From JAFTYO01 sp045613125 (GTDB lineage: Bacteria; Pseudomonadota; Alphaproteobacteria; RF32; CAG-239): DNA of 64,000 nucleotides. Where the stretch lies: NCBI GenBank assembly GCA_045613125.1, contig JAZLAM010000020.1, forward strand, positions 9,917 to 73,916, read 5' to 3'. The notes beneath the pieces are model-generated. The model was not told the DNA's origin. It worked only from the letters and a program-made list of their open reading frames with translations, and searched no databases. Positions 43,073 to 52,499 of the stretch are shown in pieces; position 1 is the stretch's first letter, and each line of letters opens with the position of its first letter. The translations under genes and the position numbers were made by a program.

Positions 43073-44218
43073 ATGAAAAATAAATATAAATTGTTGGCTT
43101 ATACTTTTTTATGTAGTTTGATTTCTACAGAAGTTCTTTCTTTTGAAACATCAGCTAAAAATGCTATATTGATGGATTATGATACAGGGGCATACATATA
43201 TACAAAAAATCATGATGTAAAGGTAGCTCCGGCATCTATGAGCAAATTGATGACAATTTATGTTGTTTTTGATAAAATAAAAAGCGGGTTACTTTCTTTA
43301 GATGATGTTTTTACTGTCAGCGAAAATGCTTGGCGTAAAGGAGGAGCAGCAAGTGGTAGTTCAACAATGTTTTTAAAAATAGGTGAAAAAGTAACTGTTG
43401 AAGATTTACTCAAAGGTATCATTATTCAATCGGGTAATGATGCTTGCATAGTTATGGCTGAAAATATTGCCGGTTCTGAAGAAAATTTTACTGTTTTGAT
43501 GAATGAAATGGCTGAAAAAATAGGATTAAAAAATAGTAGTTTTGCGAATTCTACAGGGTGGCCTCATCCGGATCATAAAATGTCAGTTGAAGACTTAGCT
43601 AAACTTTCAAAATTATTAATTAAAGATTTCAATGAATATTATCATTTATTTTCACAAAAAGAGTTTACACATAACAATATTAAACAATCTAACAGAAATC
43701 CGTTATTGTACAGTATGGAAGCTGCTGATGGTTTGAAAACCGGGCATACAGATGAGGCAGGATTTTGTCTTAGTGCATCGGCATATAAAAATGGTCGTCG
43801 TTTAATTGGAGTGATGAGTGGTATGGCAAGTAATAAAGAACGCTCTGAAGAAACGGAAAAGCTTATGAACTATGGCTTTCGAGAGTTTGATAATTATAAA
43901 ATAGTTAATAAAAATGATGTAATGGCAACAGCAAATGTTTGGTATGGACAAAGTAAAACAATTGATTTGGTTGTACCGTATGATATAACAGAAACAATTA
44001 AGAGAAATTTACGCGATAAGTATGAACTAAAAGCTCGTTACAAAGAACCTGTTAAAGCTCCGATAAGAAAAGGAGATACTGTTGGAAAAATTATTTTAGT
44101 AGATGCTGAGGGTGTAGAAAAAGAATTTCCTCTAGTTGCAAAAGATAATGTTGAACAAATTGGAGTATTTCAAAAATTTGTTGCTAATTTAAAATATTTA
44201 GTATTGGGAAATAAATAA
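43073..44218 (+). CDS. dacA: D-alanyl-D-alanine carboxypeptidase (PBP5/6 type)
   Basis: The start at 43073 follows GGAG at correct spacing; the longer in-frame extension overlaps rlpA and has no ribosome site. About 381 residues with a signal peptide. Penicillin-binding motifs: S-M-S-K (Ser55, Lys58), S-G-N (120-122) and K-T-G (222-224). The C-terminal PBP5-type beta domain follows (about 285-375), ending in an amphipathic segment for membrane contact. It trims the terminal D-Ala of pentapeptides. The stop overlaps the tmk start by one base (TAATG), so it is translationally coupled. Confidence 0.95.
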   Translation: MKNKYKLLAYTFLCSLISTEVLSFETSAKNAILMDYDTGAYIYTKNHDVKVAPASMSKLMTIYVVFDKIKSGLLSLDDVFTVSENAWRKGGAASGSSTMFLKIGEKVTVEDLLKGIIIQSGNDACIVMAENIAGSEENFTVLMNEMAEKIGLKNSSFANSTGWPHPDHKMSVEDLAKLSKLLIKDFNEYYHLFSQKEFTHNNIKQSNRNPLLYSMEAADGLKTGHTDEAGFCLSASAYKNGRRLIGVMSGMASNKERSEETEKLMNYGFREFDNYKIVNKNDVMATANVWYGQSKTIDLVVPYDITETIKRNLRDKYELKARYKEPVKAPIRKGDTVGKIILVDAEGVEKEFPLVAKDNVEQIGVFQKFVANLKYLVLGNK

Positions 44219-44862
44219 TGTTAGGTAAATTTATCACATTCGAAGGTGGAGAAGGTACAGGAAAATCAACCCAAATCAAGTTACTATCTGATTTTCTTAA
44301 ACTAAAAAATAAAGATGTAATTTTAACCAAAGAACCGGGAGGAACCGATATAGGGTTGGAATTGAGGCGTATTTTAATTGAAGGAGAAGTAAGCAAACTT
44401 GATGCAGAGGCAGAGGCTTTGTTGTTTTTTGCGGATAGACGCATACATATGGTGAAAAAAGTTTGGCCGGCTATTAACAATGGAAATTGGGTGCTAAGTG
44501 ACAGATTTGCAGATTCTACTATGGCTTATCAATATTATGCCTATGATAAAAGATTATCAAAAGAAGATATAAATATGTTATATTCTTTTGCTGTCGGAAA
44601 TTTTAAGCCTGATTTAACAATAGTGTTGGATATTGATCCTAAAATAGGTTTAGCCAGATCGTTTAAAAAGGCCGAAACCATGCTTAATAAAGAAACAAGA
44701 AATGAAAACAGAGAACTTATTTGGCATGAAAATTTAAGAAAAGGGTATTTAGAAATAGCAAAAGCTGAACCTGAAAGATGTGTTGTTTTAGATGCAAATA
44801 AAAGTATTGAAGATTTGCATTCTGATGTTGTAAAAGCAGTTGCTGACAGATTTGGATTATAA
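44218..44862 (+). CDS. tmk: Thymidylate kinase
   Basis: A 214-residue enzyme phosphorylating dTMP to dTDP. P-loop G-G-E-G-T-G-K-S-T (10-18), the D-R-F-A-D-S-T-M-A-Y-Q motif near 97 (DR[YF] motif), and a lid region near residue 150. It acts directly downstream of thyA in metabolism, though the two genes lie 16 kb apart. Part of the conserved alphaproteobacterial dac-tmk-holB group. Confidence 0.96.
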   Translation: MLGKFITFEGGEGTGKSTQIKLLSDFLKLKNKDVILTKEPGGTDIGLELRRILIEGEVSKLDAEAEALLFFADRRIHMVKKVWPAINNGNWVLSDRFADSTMAYQYYAYDKRLSKEDINMLYSFAVGNFKPDLTIVLDIDPKIGLARSFKKAETMLNKETRNENRELIWHENLRKGYLEIAKAEPERCVVLDANKSIEDLHSDVVKAVADRFGL

Positions 44863-44865
44863 CAT

Positions 44866-45909
44866 ATGGAAAATATTTCACCTAATCAAAATTCTTATCT
44901 TTTAGGTCATGATGATGCACTTGATAAATTTTTAAATGCGTTTAAACAAGGTACACTTCATAACTCATGGCTTATAAGCGGCCCTCAAGGTGTAGGAAAA
45001 GCAACTTTTGCCTATAAAATAGCTCGGTTTTTGTTAGCATCAAAAGATGACAAAGTAACTGAATATACATCAATTCATATAACGGAAAATCATCCTGTTT
45101 TTAAATTAGTATCATCAAATTCACACCCGGATTTAAAAGTTCTTGAGCGAGATTTTATAGAAACTGACAAGAAAAAGATTATAAAAGCAATAAAAGATGG
45201 GGAGCCTCTTGATGAGTCAGAACTTAAAAATTTAAAAAAATCAGCTGTAATTCGAATTGATGATATAAGAAGTGTTAATGATTTTTTGAATAAAAAGTCG
45301 TTTGATGGTAATTGGCGTGTTGTAATTATTGATTGTGCCGATGATATGAACGCAAATTCTGCCAATGGGTTATTAAAAGTGTTGGAAGAACCTCCTGCAA
45401 AAAGTGTTTTACTTCTGATTTCTCATAATCCAAATAAATTGTTGCCGACTATAAAATCAAGGTGTGCGAAAATTAATCTTTCGCCTTTAAATGCAAATAT
45501 AGTATCATCTCTGTTACGCCGTTATCGTCCGAATTTGTCAGAAGTTGAGATCGAAAAATTATCACAAATTTGTTCCGGAAGTATCGGAAAAGCGATAAAT
45601 TATGCAGATAATAACGGATTGATGTTATACCAAATGCTGGAAAACTTGTTTTTTGCCGGAAAAGATTTTGATGTTGTAAAAGCAATTGAATTGGCAACTA
45701 TGGTATCAAAAGATGAAAACGTTTGGGATTTATTGCAAGAATTGGTTACAAAGTTTATTTCAGATATGATGTTGGGTGGTGAACATGTTGAAGAATTAGG
45801 ACAAGCATGGGATAAAGTAAGAGTTATTTTTGCAGATACAATAAATCTGAATATGGATAAAAAGCAAGCCATGATAAATATAATCAATACAATATGTAAG
45901 GCTATATAG
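44866..45909 (+). CDS. holB: DNA polymerase III subunit delta prime
   Basis: A 347-residue clamp-loader subunit. P-loop-like G-P-Q-G-V-G-K-A-T (39-47), then N-A-N-S-A-N-G-L-L-K-V-L-E-E-P-P (about 163-178) and S-R-C (about 200), the features of the HolB/RFC AAA+ family. The usual Cys4 zinc module between Walker A and B is not evident, as in several alphaproteobacterial forms. It sits 3 bases after tmk and is followed immediately by the TatD gene; metG, which often lies here in relatives, is absent. Confidence 0.92.
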   Translation: MENISPNQNSYLLGHDDALDKFLNAFKQGTLHNSWLISGPQGVGKATFAYKIARFLLASKDDKVTEYTSIHITENHPVFKLVSSNSHPDLKVLERDFIETDKKKIIKAIKDGEPLDESELKNLKKSAVIRIDDIRSVNDFLNKKSFDGNWRVVIIDCADDMNANSANGLLKVLEEPPAKSVLLLISHNPNKLLPTIKSRCAKINLSPLNANIVSSLLRRYRPNLSEVEIEKLSQICSGSIGKAINYADNNGLMLYQMLENLFFAGKDFDVVKAIELATMVSKDENVWDLLQELVTKFISDMMLGGEHVEELGQAWDKVRVIFADTINLNMDKKQAMINIINTICKAI

Positions 45910-46695
45910 ATGTTGATAGATAGTCATTGTCATTTAAATTCAGTTGATAATTTAGAGGAAATAGTTAAACGAGCGAAAGAAAACGGCGTTGATGTCATGC
46001 TCAATGCCGGAGGAAAGTTTGATGAACTGAAACAAAGCTTGAATATATGTCAACAATTTAAAAATATCTACACTGTTAGTGGTGTGCATCCTCATGATGC
46101 AAAAGATTATGAAAATATTAAGGCTGAAGATGTTTTAAACAATCTAGTACATGATAAAGTTGTGGCAATTGGTGAGTGTGGGCTTGATTATTATTATGAT
46201 TTTAGTCCTAAAGAGGTACAAAGAAAAGTTTTGAAAGAAATGATAAAAGCCGCACAAGAAAGTAATTTACCGATAATTATTCATAACAGACAATCAGATG
46301 ATGATATGATAGAGATTTTAACAACTTCATATAAACAAAAGCCGTTTAGCGGTGTTATTCATTGCTTTTCTTCATCTTGGAGTTTGGCAAAAGTAGCTCT
46401 TGATATAGGTTTTTATATATCAGCTTCAGGAATTATAACGTTTAATTCAGCTTCAGACATTAGGGATTGTTTTATTAAGGTTCCTCTGGATAGGTTATTA
46501 ATAGAAACAGATACGCCATATTTAGCTCCTGTTCCCAAAAGAGGAAAAGTAAATGAACCAGCACATATTGTATATACAGCAAAATGTTTAGCACAGATAA
46601 AAGATGTTGATTTTAATATAATATCAGATATAACGACATCAAACTTTTTTAATTTATTCAAAAAAACAAATAAGAAGGGTCTGTCAAATGAATAA
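45910..46695 (+). CDS. tatD: TatD-family metal-dependent DNase
   Basis: A 261-residue TIM-barrel hydrolase. Metal ligands: His6 and His8 (D-S-H-C-H), Glu in A-I-G-E-C-G-L-D-Y (about 93-101), His in I-I-H-N-R (near 129), the S-G-V-I-H-C-F-S motif (near 153) and the closing E-T-D-T-P-Y-L-A-P. The YcfH-like subgroup has a 3'-5' nuclease role in DNA repair and turnover. It overlaps the next gene by 8 bases. Confidence 0.94.
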   Translation: MLIDSHCHLNSVDNLEEIVKRAKENGVDVMLNAGGKFDELKQSLNICQQFKNIYTVSGVHPHDAKDYENIKAEDVLNNLVHDKVVAIGECGLDYYYDFSPKEVQRKVLKEMIKAAQESNLPIIIHNRQSDDDMIEILTTSYKQKPFSGVIHCFSSSWSLAKVALDIGFYISASGIITFNSASDIRDCFIKVPLDRLLIETDTPYLAPVPKRGKVNEPAHIVYTAKCLAQIKDVDFNIISDITTSNFFNLFKKTNKKGLSNE

Positions 46696-47482
46696 ACTTG
46701 TTATATTAGGTAGTGGTGCGGCTCCGGGTGTCCCATCCTTGACATCAGGTTGGGGTGCTTGCAATCCTAATAATCCTAAAAACAGACGCAGACGTACAAG
46801 TGTATATGTTGAAATTGAAGGTGTTAAGTTTTTGATTGATACGTCACCAGATATTCATTGGCAACTGTTGGACAATAATATCAGACATGTTGATGCTGTT
46901 TTGTACACACATTCGCATGCAGATCATTTGCACGGAATTGACGATTTAAGAGATTTAAACCGAATATCAAAACAATCAATAGAAGTATATTCTAATTTTG
47001 ATACAATAGAGGTTATAAAAAATAGATTTCCATATTTGGTAACAGATAAGAACACACCTAATAATCCATTATATAAAGCAAGTCTATCGCTTAATGTCGT
47101 TGAATTTACAAAGCCGTTTTATGTGAAAGGTGTTAAGATTGTTCCGATAAAATTATCAGGTCATCCGGTTACTACAAACGGATATATATTTAATGATAAT
47201 GAACTTGTATATATTGCTGATTGTTTACAAATTGAAGATACAAGCTTGCGTTTGATAGAAAAAAATCCTAAATTAATGGTAATGCCACTTACGATTATAC
47301 AATCTAAATGGGAAAAACCTTATCATATGGGACTTGAAAAGTTATTAGAATATGTTAATATCATCGAACCTTGTAAGATGGTTATAAATCATATGGCTGT
47401 AGAATGTGATTATGATAATGTAAATAACTTAACACCTGAAAATGTTTTACCAGCCTATGATAATATGGTAGTAGAGTTTTAA
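46688..47482 (+). CDS. MBL-fold metallohydrolase (PhnP-like)
   Basis: A 264-residue metallo-beta-lactamase-fold phosphodiesterase. The metal motif H-S-H-A-D-H occupies residues 75-80, followed by the H-G-I-D-D-L-R segment typical of the PhnP / tatD-linked subgroup, with later ligands in S-G-H-P and Y-I-A-D-C. Commonly encoded next to tatD in alphaproteobacteria. Likely cyclic phosphodiester substrate by family, not proven here. Confidence 0.88.
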   Translation: MNKLVILGSGAAPGVPSLTSGWGACNPNNPKNRRRRTSVYVEIEGVKFLIDTSPDIHWQLLDNNIRHVDAVLYTHSHADHLHGIDDLRDLNRISKQSIEVYSNFDTIEVIKNRFPYLVTDKNTPNNPLYKASLSLNVVEFTKPFYVKGVKIVPIKLSGHPVTTNGYIFNDNELVYIADCLQIEDTSLRLIEKNPKLMVMPLTIIQSKWEKPYHMGLEKLLEYVNIIEPCKMVINHMAVECDYDNVNNLTPENVLPAYDNMVVEF

Positions 47483-47498
47483 TTAAAAGGAAATAAAG

Positions 47499-48392
47499 AT
47501 GCTTTGTATATATCATATTGCCGATCATGACGGAAAAGGGTCCGCCGCTATTGTTAAAAGTGTATATCCTGAAATTGAGCTTTTAGGACTAAATCATGAT
47601 ATGGAGATTCCTTATGATGAAATATTAAAACACGATAAAATCGTGGTATGCGATATATCATTACCGGTTGATTTTATGTTTAAGTTAAGTCAAGAAAAAG
47701 ATTTCGTGTGGATAGATCATCATATTTCGGTGATCGAGCAATATGAAAGCAAATTACAATCGGAAGGTTTGGAACCAATTAAAGGAATAAGGCGTGTCGG
47801 AACGGCAGCAATGATTTTAACTTGGGAATATTTTTATCCTAACAAAGAACTACCATTAGGAATTAAACTTTTAGGGTTAAATGATATATTTGATTTAAGA
47901 GATAAAAGGGTGCGAGCCTTTGAATATGCAATGCAAGCAATAGGTGTAAACAGACCTACGGATAAAGTGTGGAAAGAACTCATAGAAGACACAATGGATA
48001 TAGATTCAATGGTTGAAAAGGGTAAAGCCATATTATCTTATATCAGAAACCGTAATTTCAGACTTGTAAGAGCAGAGGCTTTTGTGAGCGAGTTTGAAGG
48101 ATATAAGTGTATTTGTGCCAATATGCCTCAAGGATATTCAGAATTTTATGATTCTCTTGATAATATTAAAGACTATGATGTGATGATAAATTTCTTCATG
48201 AATAAGAAAAATTGTTGGAACTTATCATTTTATACAGCAAAAGATGATGTTGACGTATCAAAAATTGCTGAAAAATTTGGCGGTGGAGGTCATGCAAAAG
48301 CAGCAGGGGCTTCGTCGTTAAAAGAATTGCCTGAATTTTTACGAAACGGCACAATGTGGGTAAGCCCTAAATTGTTAAATCAGAATAATTAA
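47499..48392 (+). CDS. DHH-family phosphoesterase (NrnA/NrnB-like)
   Basis: A 297-residue protein with the DHH fold. Motif I is A-D-H-D-G-K-G-S-A near the N-terminus, motif II V-V-C-D-I-S-L near residue 50, the D-H-H signature at 73-75, and a C-terminal DHHA1-like segment with F-G-G-G-G-H-A-K-A-A-G-A that contacts substrate. Similar proteins degrade short oligoribonucleotides or cyclic-nucleotide products. AAAGGA precedes the ATG. It belongs to the same plus-strand run, 16 bases after the MBL gene. Confidence 0.85.
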   Translation: MLCIYHIADHDGKGSAAIVKSVYPEIELLGLNHDMEIPYDEILKHDKIVVCDISLPVDFMFKLSQEKDFVWIDHHISVIEQYESKLQSEGLEPIKGIRRVGTAAMILTWEYFYPNKELPLGIKLLGLNDIFDLRDKRVRAFEYAMQAIGVNRPTDKVWKELIEDTMDIDSMVEKGKAILSYIRNRNFRLVRAEAFVSEFEGYKCICANMPQGYSEFYDSLDNIKDYDVMINFFMNKKNCWNLSFYTAKDDVDVSKIAEKFGGGGHAKAAGASSLKELPEFLRNGTMWVSPKLLNQNN

Positions 48393-48409
48393 TAATCGGA
48401 TTTGTGAAA

Positions 48410-49549
48410 ATGAGTGAAACAGATTATTACGATCTTTTAGAAGTAAATAAAAATGCGAGCGCAGATGAAATTAAGCGCTCATTCAGAAAATTAGCAATGA
48501 AATATCATCCGGATAGAAATCCTGGGGATAAAGATGCGGAACAACGCTTCAAAGAAATTAACGAAGCTTATGAAGTATTAAAAGATGATCAGAAACGTGC
48601 TGCATATGACAGATATGGACATCAAGCATTTCAAAGCGGTATGGGAGGTGGAAATCCGTTTGGTGGCGGTTTTGGTTTTAATGCAGAAGATTTATCAGAT
48701 TTATTTTCTAACGTGTTTAATGATTTTATGGGTGGCGGAATGCGTTCTGCCCGTAAAAACGGACCTAAACGTGGAGAAGATTTAAGCTATGCGTTAGAAA
48801 TATCGTTAGAAGAAGCTTTTACAGGTGTTGAAAAAGAAATAGCTGTTCGTACAACCCAAACTTGCGAAAAATGTTCCGGACATGGTACTGCAGATGGTAA
48901 AGAAGCTCCTGTTTGTGATATGTGTCACGGAAGCGGTAAAGTTCGTACTCAGCAGGGTGGATTTTTTGTATTTGAAACTGTATGCCCAAGATGTAGAGGT
49001 GAGGGAAAAGTTGTAAAAGATAAATGTCGAGAATGCCATGGTGAAGGAGTCGTAAGAGTAGAAAAATCTTTGAAAGTTAAGGTTCCGGCCGGCGTTGAGG
49101 ATAATACACGTATGCGTATAACTGGTGCTGGACAAACTGGTAAAAATGGAGGGCCTAAAGGCGATTTATATATATTTATCAATATTAAAGAGCATAAACT
49201 TTATGAAAGAGATGATAAAAATTTATACACATCCGTTCCTGTGTCAATGGTCTGTGCAACATTGGGAGGAAGGGTTGAAATACCCGGAATTGATGGTCAA
49301 AAGGTGGAAATAAAAATATCTGCCGGAGCTCAAACAGGAGATAAGTTAAGAATAAAAAATGAAGGTATGAGTATACTTAATTCGGATAAAAGGGGAGACT
49401 TGTTTGTTATATTAAAAGTTGTTACTCCAACAAATTTAACATCTCGTCAAAAAGAATTATTGGAAGAGTTTAGAGATATAACAGGTGATGACAGTTGCCA
49501 ACCGGAAATAAAAACATTTTTGGATAAGATAAAAGATCTGTTCAAATAG
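48410..49549 (+). CDS. dnaJ: Chaperone protein DnaJ
   Basis: The ATG at 48410 is preferred over a GTG two codons upstream, since the family starts close to the J domain. About 379 residues. J domain with H-P-D at 33-35, a Gly/Phe-rich linker (about 75-110), four zinc-finger repeats of the C-x2-C-x-G-x-G type between about 138 and 210, and two C-terminal substrate-binding beta domains. It stimulates DnaK ATPase; dnaK is not in the window, although the two are often neighbours. Confidence 0.97.
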   Translation: MSETDYYDLLEVNKNASADEIKRSFRKLAMKYHPDRNPGDKDAEQRFKEINEAYEVLKDDQKRAAYDRYGHQAFQSGMGGGNPFGGGFGFNAEDLSDLFSNVFNDFMGGGMRSARKNGPKRGEDLSYALEISLEEAFTGVEKEIAVRTTQTCEKCSGHGTADGKEAPVCDMCHGSGKVRTQQGGFFVFETVCPRCRGEGKVVKDKCRECHGEGVVRVEKSLKVKVPAGVEDNTRMRITGAGQTGKNGGPKGDLYIFINIKEHKLYERDDKNLYTSVPVSMVCATLGGRVEIPGIDGQKVEIKISAGAQTGDKLRIKNEGMSILNSDKRGDLFVILKVVTPTNLTSRQKELLEEFRDITGDDSCQPEIKTFLDKIKDLFK

Positions 49550-49568
49550 TGTGTGGTAAGGAGAAGAT

Positions 49569-50816
49569 ATGATATTTTCAAGATTTGAAAGAATAGTTGC
49601 CGGGCGATATTTAAGAGCAAAACGTAAAGAAGGGTTTATTTCTGTGATAACAGGTTTTGCTTTTACGGGTATTGCTTTGGGTGTAGCAACTCTTATAATC
49701 GTTATGTCCGTAATGAATGGCTTTAAAAGTGAGTTGTTATCCAGAATTTTGGGTATTAACGGACATATTATGATTGCATCAACTCCCGGATTTCCATTCA
49801 CGGACTATAAAAATGCAGTTGAAGATATTGAAAAAATCGGTGGAGTTAAAGTTGCTATTCCTATGATTGAAAATCAAATTCTACTATCTTCAAGGAGTGG
49901 TTCCGTTGGAGCAATGGTTAGGGGTATCCATAAAGAAGATTTGCTTAAAAAACAGGTGTTGCGTAATGCTATGTCTTCGATAAGTGTAGATAATTTTCGT
50001 GATAATATGGTGGTCGTAGGTAATAGACTTGCTGATAAATTAGGTGTTTTACCCGGAGATGAAATTACGCTTATATCTCCTAACGGAAAAGTGACAGCAT
50101 TTGGTACAATGCCAAGAATGAAATCTTATCAGGTTTTAGGAACGTTTGATGTTGGTATGTATGAATATGATGCAAATTATATTTTTATGCCGATGGAAGC
50201 TGCTCAAAAATATTTTAGTATGCCAGAATCTGCAGAACAGATTGATGTTACTTTAAATAATGAAACAGATTTAGCGTCACTTAAAGCTCTTATCGAGCAA
50301 GGAGTAGGTATGGATGCTTATGTTTATGATTATAAGCAAACTAATTCGGCGTTTTTTAATGCAATTGATGTCGAGCGTAATGTCATGTTTTTGATATTGA
50401 CACTTATTATTATCGTTGCGGCATTTAACATAATTACGGGGTTAATTATGCTAGTAAAAGATAAAGGTCGAGATATTGCTGTTTTACGGACTATGGGTGC
50501 AACAAAAGGTATGATTATGCGCATATTCTTTATTGATGGTGCTTTTATAGGTGTTGTCGGTACTGTAATAGGTTTGATTTTAGGAGTATTGTTTTGTGAA
50601 AATATTGAAAGTATTCGCCAATTTTTGGAAGGATTATCAGGACGTGAATTGTTTTCAGCAGAAATATACTTTTTATCAAAATTGCCGGCCAAAATAGACT
50701 TTAATGAAGTGGCAATTGTTGCTGGGGTATCGTTAATGCTTTCATTTTTAGCAACGTTATATCCGGCGTACAGAGCTGCAAAATATGATCCGGTGGAGGC
50801 TTTGCGTTATGAATAA
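49569..50816 (+). CDS. lolC: Lipoprotein-releasing ABC transporter permease LolC/LolE
   Basis: A 415-residue inner-membrane protein. One N-terminal helix (about 22-45) with the V-A-T-L-I-I-V-M-S-V-M-N-G-F motif is followed by a large periplasmic domain (50-265) and three C-terminal helices (about 275-400) ending A-K-Y-D-P-V-E-A-L-R-Y-E, the FtsX/LolC signature. With LolD it extracts outer-membrane lipoproteins from the inner membrane. Only one permease is present, so it is likely a LolF-type homodimer. GGAG precedes the ATG. Confidence 0.94.
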   Translation: MIFSRFERIVAGRYLRAKRKEGFISVITGFAFTGIALGVATLIIVMSVMNGFKSELLSRILGINGHIMIASTPGFPFTDYKNAVEDIEKIGGVKVAIPMIENQILLSSRSGSVGAMVRGIHKEDLLKKQVLRNAMSSISVDNFRDNMVVVGNRLADKLGVLPGDEITLISPNGKVTAFGTMPRMKSYQVLGTFDVGMYEYDANYIFMPMEAAQKYFSMPESAEQIDVTLNNETDLASLKALIEQGVGMDAYVYDYKQTNSAFFNAIDVERNVMFLILTLIIIVAAFNIITGLIMLVKDKGRDIAVLRTMGATKGMIMRIFFIDGAFIGVVGTVIGLILGVLFCENIESIRQFLEGLSGRELFSAEIYFLSKLPAKIDFNEVAIVAGVSLMLSFLATLYPAYRAAKYDPVEALRYE

Positions 50817-51531
50817 GATATCTACTTTAGAATTAAGGCAAATTTGTAAACACTATTATCAGGGCGAACAAAAACTGGAAGTTTTAAAAGAGCTTGATTT
50901 AAAAATTGCACCTAAGGAAGTGGTAGCATTGATTGGCCCTTCAGGTTCAGGTAAATCTACATTGTTACAAATTGCAGGACTTTTAGACAGACCTACAAGC
51001 GGTGAAATTTTAATTGATGGGCAGAGTTATGCAAAAGCCGGAGATTCTTTAAGGACAACGTTAAGAAGAGATTATATGGGTTTTGTTTATCAGTATCACA
51101 ATTTGTTATCAGATTTTAATGCTTTAGAAAATGTGATGATACCTCAGCTTATTGCAGGTGTAAAATATGCTATGGCAAAGGAAAAATCAGAATGGCTATT
51201 ATCCAGGCTTGGTTTAAAAGAAAGATTGTTACATCGTCCTGCTGAAATGTCAGGTGGTGAACAGCAACGTGTCGCAATAGCCAGAGCCCTTGCCAATACA
51301 CCAAAATTGTTACTTGCTGATGAGCCGACAGGAAACTTAGATCCTAATACATCAGATAATGTTTTTATTGCATTGTTAGACATTGTAAAAGAGACAGGCT
51401 TATCAGCGCTGATTGCTACACATAATATGGAGTTGGCCGGTAAAATGGATAGGCAGTTGCAGTTAAAAGACGGTAAATTGATAGACTTGCGTCCAAGTAA
51501 ACGCATAAAAGAAACCAAAAACTTTTATTAG
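50809..51531 (+). CDS. lolD: Lipoprotein-releasing system ATP-binding protein LolD
   Basis: The start is placed at 50809 (GGAGG 10 bases upstream), overlapping the permease stop by 8 bases. About 240 residues. Walker A G-P-S-G-S-G-K-S-T (43-51), the Q loop, signature S-G-G-E-Q-Q-R-V-A-I-A-R (near 150), Walker B L-L-L-A-D-E-P-T-G, and the switch His in A-T-H-N. It powers lipoprotein release together with LolC. A terminator follows 4 bases after the stop. Confidence 0.95.
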   Translation: MNKISTLELRQICKHYYQGEQKLEVLKELDLKIAPKEVVALIGPSGSGKSTLLQIAGLLDRPTSGEILIDGQSYAKAGDSLRTTLRRDYMGFVYQYHNLLSDFNALENVMIPQLIAGVKYAMAKEKSEWLLSRLGLKERLLHRPAEMSGGEQQRVAIARALANTPKLLLADEPTGNLDPNTSDNVFIALLDIVKETGLSALIATHNMELAGKMDRQLQLKDGKLIDLRPSKRIKETKNFY

Positions 51532-51534
51532 GAT

Positions 51535-51564
51535 AAAAAAACTCCGGACTAGCCGGAGTTTTTT
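51535..51564. terminator. Bidirectional rho-independent terminator
   Basis: The stem AAAAACTCCGG / CCGGAGTTTTT with loop ACTAG lies between lolD (plus) and the convergent unknown gene (minus). Confidence 0.9.
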
Positions 51565-52287
51565 CTAAACATCTTGATCATTATCAGTAAGAAACAGCTT
51601 TTGCTCAGCAATTCTTTTTGAAATTTGTTGGCGCAAAGTTTCAAGACTAACCAAAACAAATGGATCCATTTTCTCAGTTGTTATTCTTACCTGAATCTGA
51701 GCTTTGATATATTCAAGCTCATCTATACACATTGCCGGCCATTCTTCGCTCGAGTAACCACGGTAGGGAAGTTGCAAAAATTTAGCTATCAGATTATACG
51801 CATTGTTATATTGCTGATATATTAATTTTTCAACTCCATCAGCACCTAAAACATCACACATAATACGTATAAAACTTAAAGCAGTTTTAGCTTCTTTTTG
51901 CAATTTTTCCAAATTTAAGGCTCCCTGATACATACACGATGCCTTAAATTCTTCAGTATCACCCAATCGTATAATTCGTTGCTCTTGATAAGATTGATAA
52001 GCTCTTTGCTCATCAATCTGTCTGATAACATCGTTTGTAATAGCACACAATTCTTCTTCATGAGATAAAATTACCGATGCAATATTTCCTATGGTTCCAG
52101 AGAAAAAATAAGAGTAACTGTTAAGTTCAAGTTTATCTTCATCTGAAAGTTTGGAACATATCTCAATAGCTTTCCAAGACGTAGAATAAGCAGAGATAAT
52201 ATTGTTCCATAGGTCATTTTTTTGATCAAGTTTGTCAATAACTTCAAGTTGCATACTTGATAGTTGTTTAATAATTTGATTATCCAT
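51565..52287 (-). CDS. Orphan 240-aa helical protein of unknown function
   Basis: Predicted almost entirely alpha-helical, with coiled-coil-like heptads in the central part (about 85-145) and at the C-terminus (about 210-230). No signal peptide or membrane helix. It has a strong promoter (52330-52358) but no Shine-Dalgarno sequence; the leader is AT-rich, as in several other orphans here. I recognise no family. Single-gene unit. Confidence 0.6.
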   Translation of the reverse strand: MDNQIIKQLSSMQLEVIDKLDQKNDLWNNIISAYSTSWKAIEICSKLSDEDKLELNSYSYFFSGTIGNIASVILSHEEELCAITNDVIRQIDEQRAYQSYQEQRIIRLGDTEEFKASCMYQGALNLEKLQKEAKTALSFIRIMCDVLGADGVEKLIYQQYNNAYNLIAKFLQLPYRGYSSEEWPAMCIDELEYIKAQIQVRITTEKMDPFVLVSLETLRQQISKRIAEQKLFLTDNDQDV

Positions 52288-52329
52288 AATATTTTTTGTT
52301 TAATGTTAATAATTCTATTTATGGTAAAC

Positions 52330-52358
52330 ATTGTATTATGTATTAAATATTTTGTCAA
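52330..52358 (-). promoter_or_regulatory. Sigma70 promoter of the 240-aa orphan
   Basis: On the minus strand TTGACA (52353-52358), 17 bases, TACAAT (52330-52335). Transcription would start near 52323. Confidence 0.7.
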
Positions 52359-52448
52359 TGCTTTTATCATAAAAACATTATATGTTAAATTTGCCTTATG
52401 TTTTTTTGAAGGTAAAAAGGAATAATTTTTTTAATTATAATAAAAAGA

Positions 52449-52480
52449 CAAACTCCGCTGAACTTAAACAACGGAGTTTG
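52449..52480 (-). terminator. Rho-independent terminator of mscL
   Basis: A 9-bp stem CAAACTCCG / CGGAGTTTG (52449-52457, 52472-52480) is followed on the minus strand by TCTTTTTATT. Confidence 0.75.
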
Positions 52481-52499
52481 GGTTAGATGATATAATCAA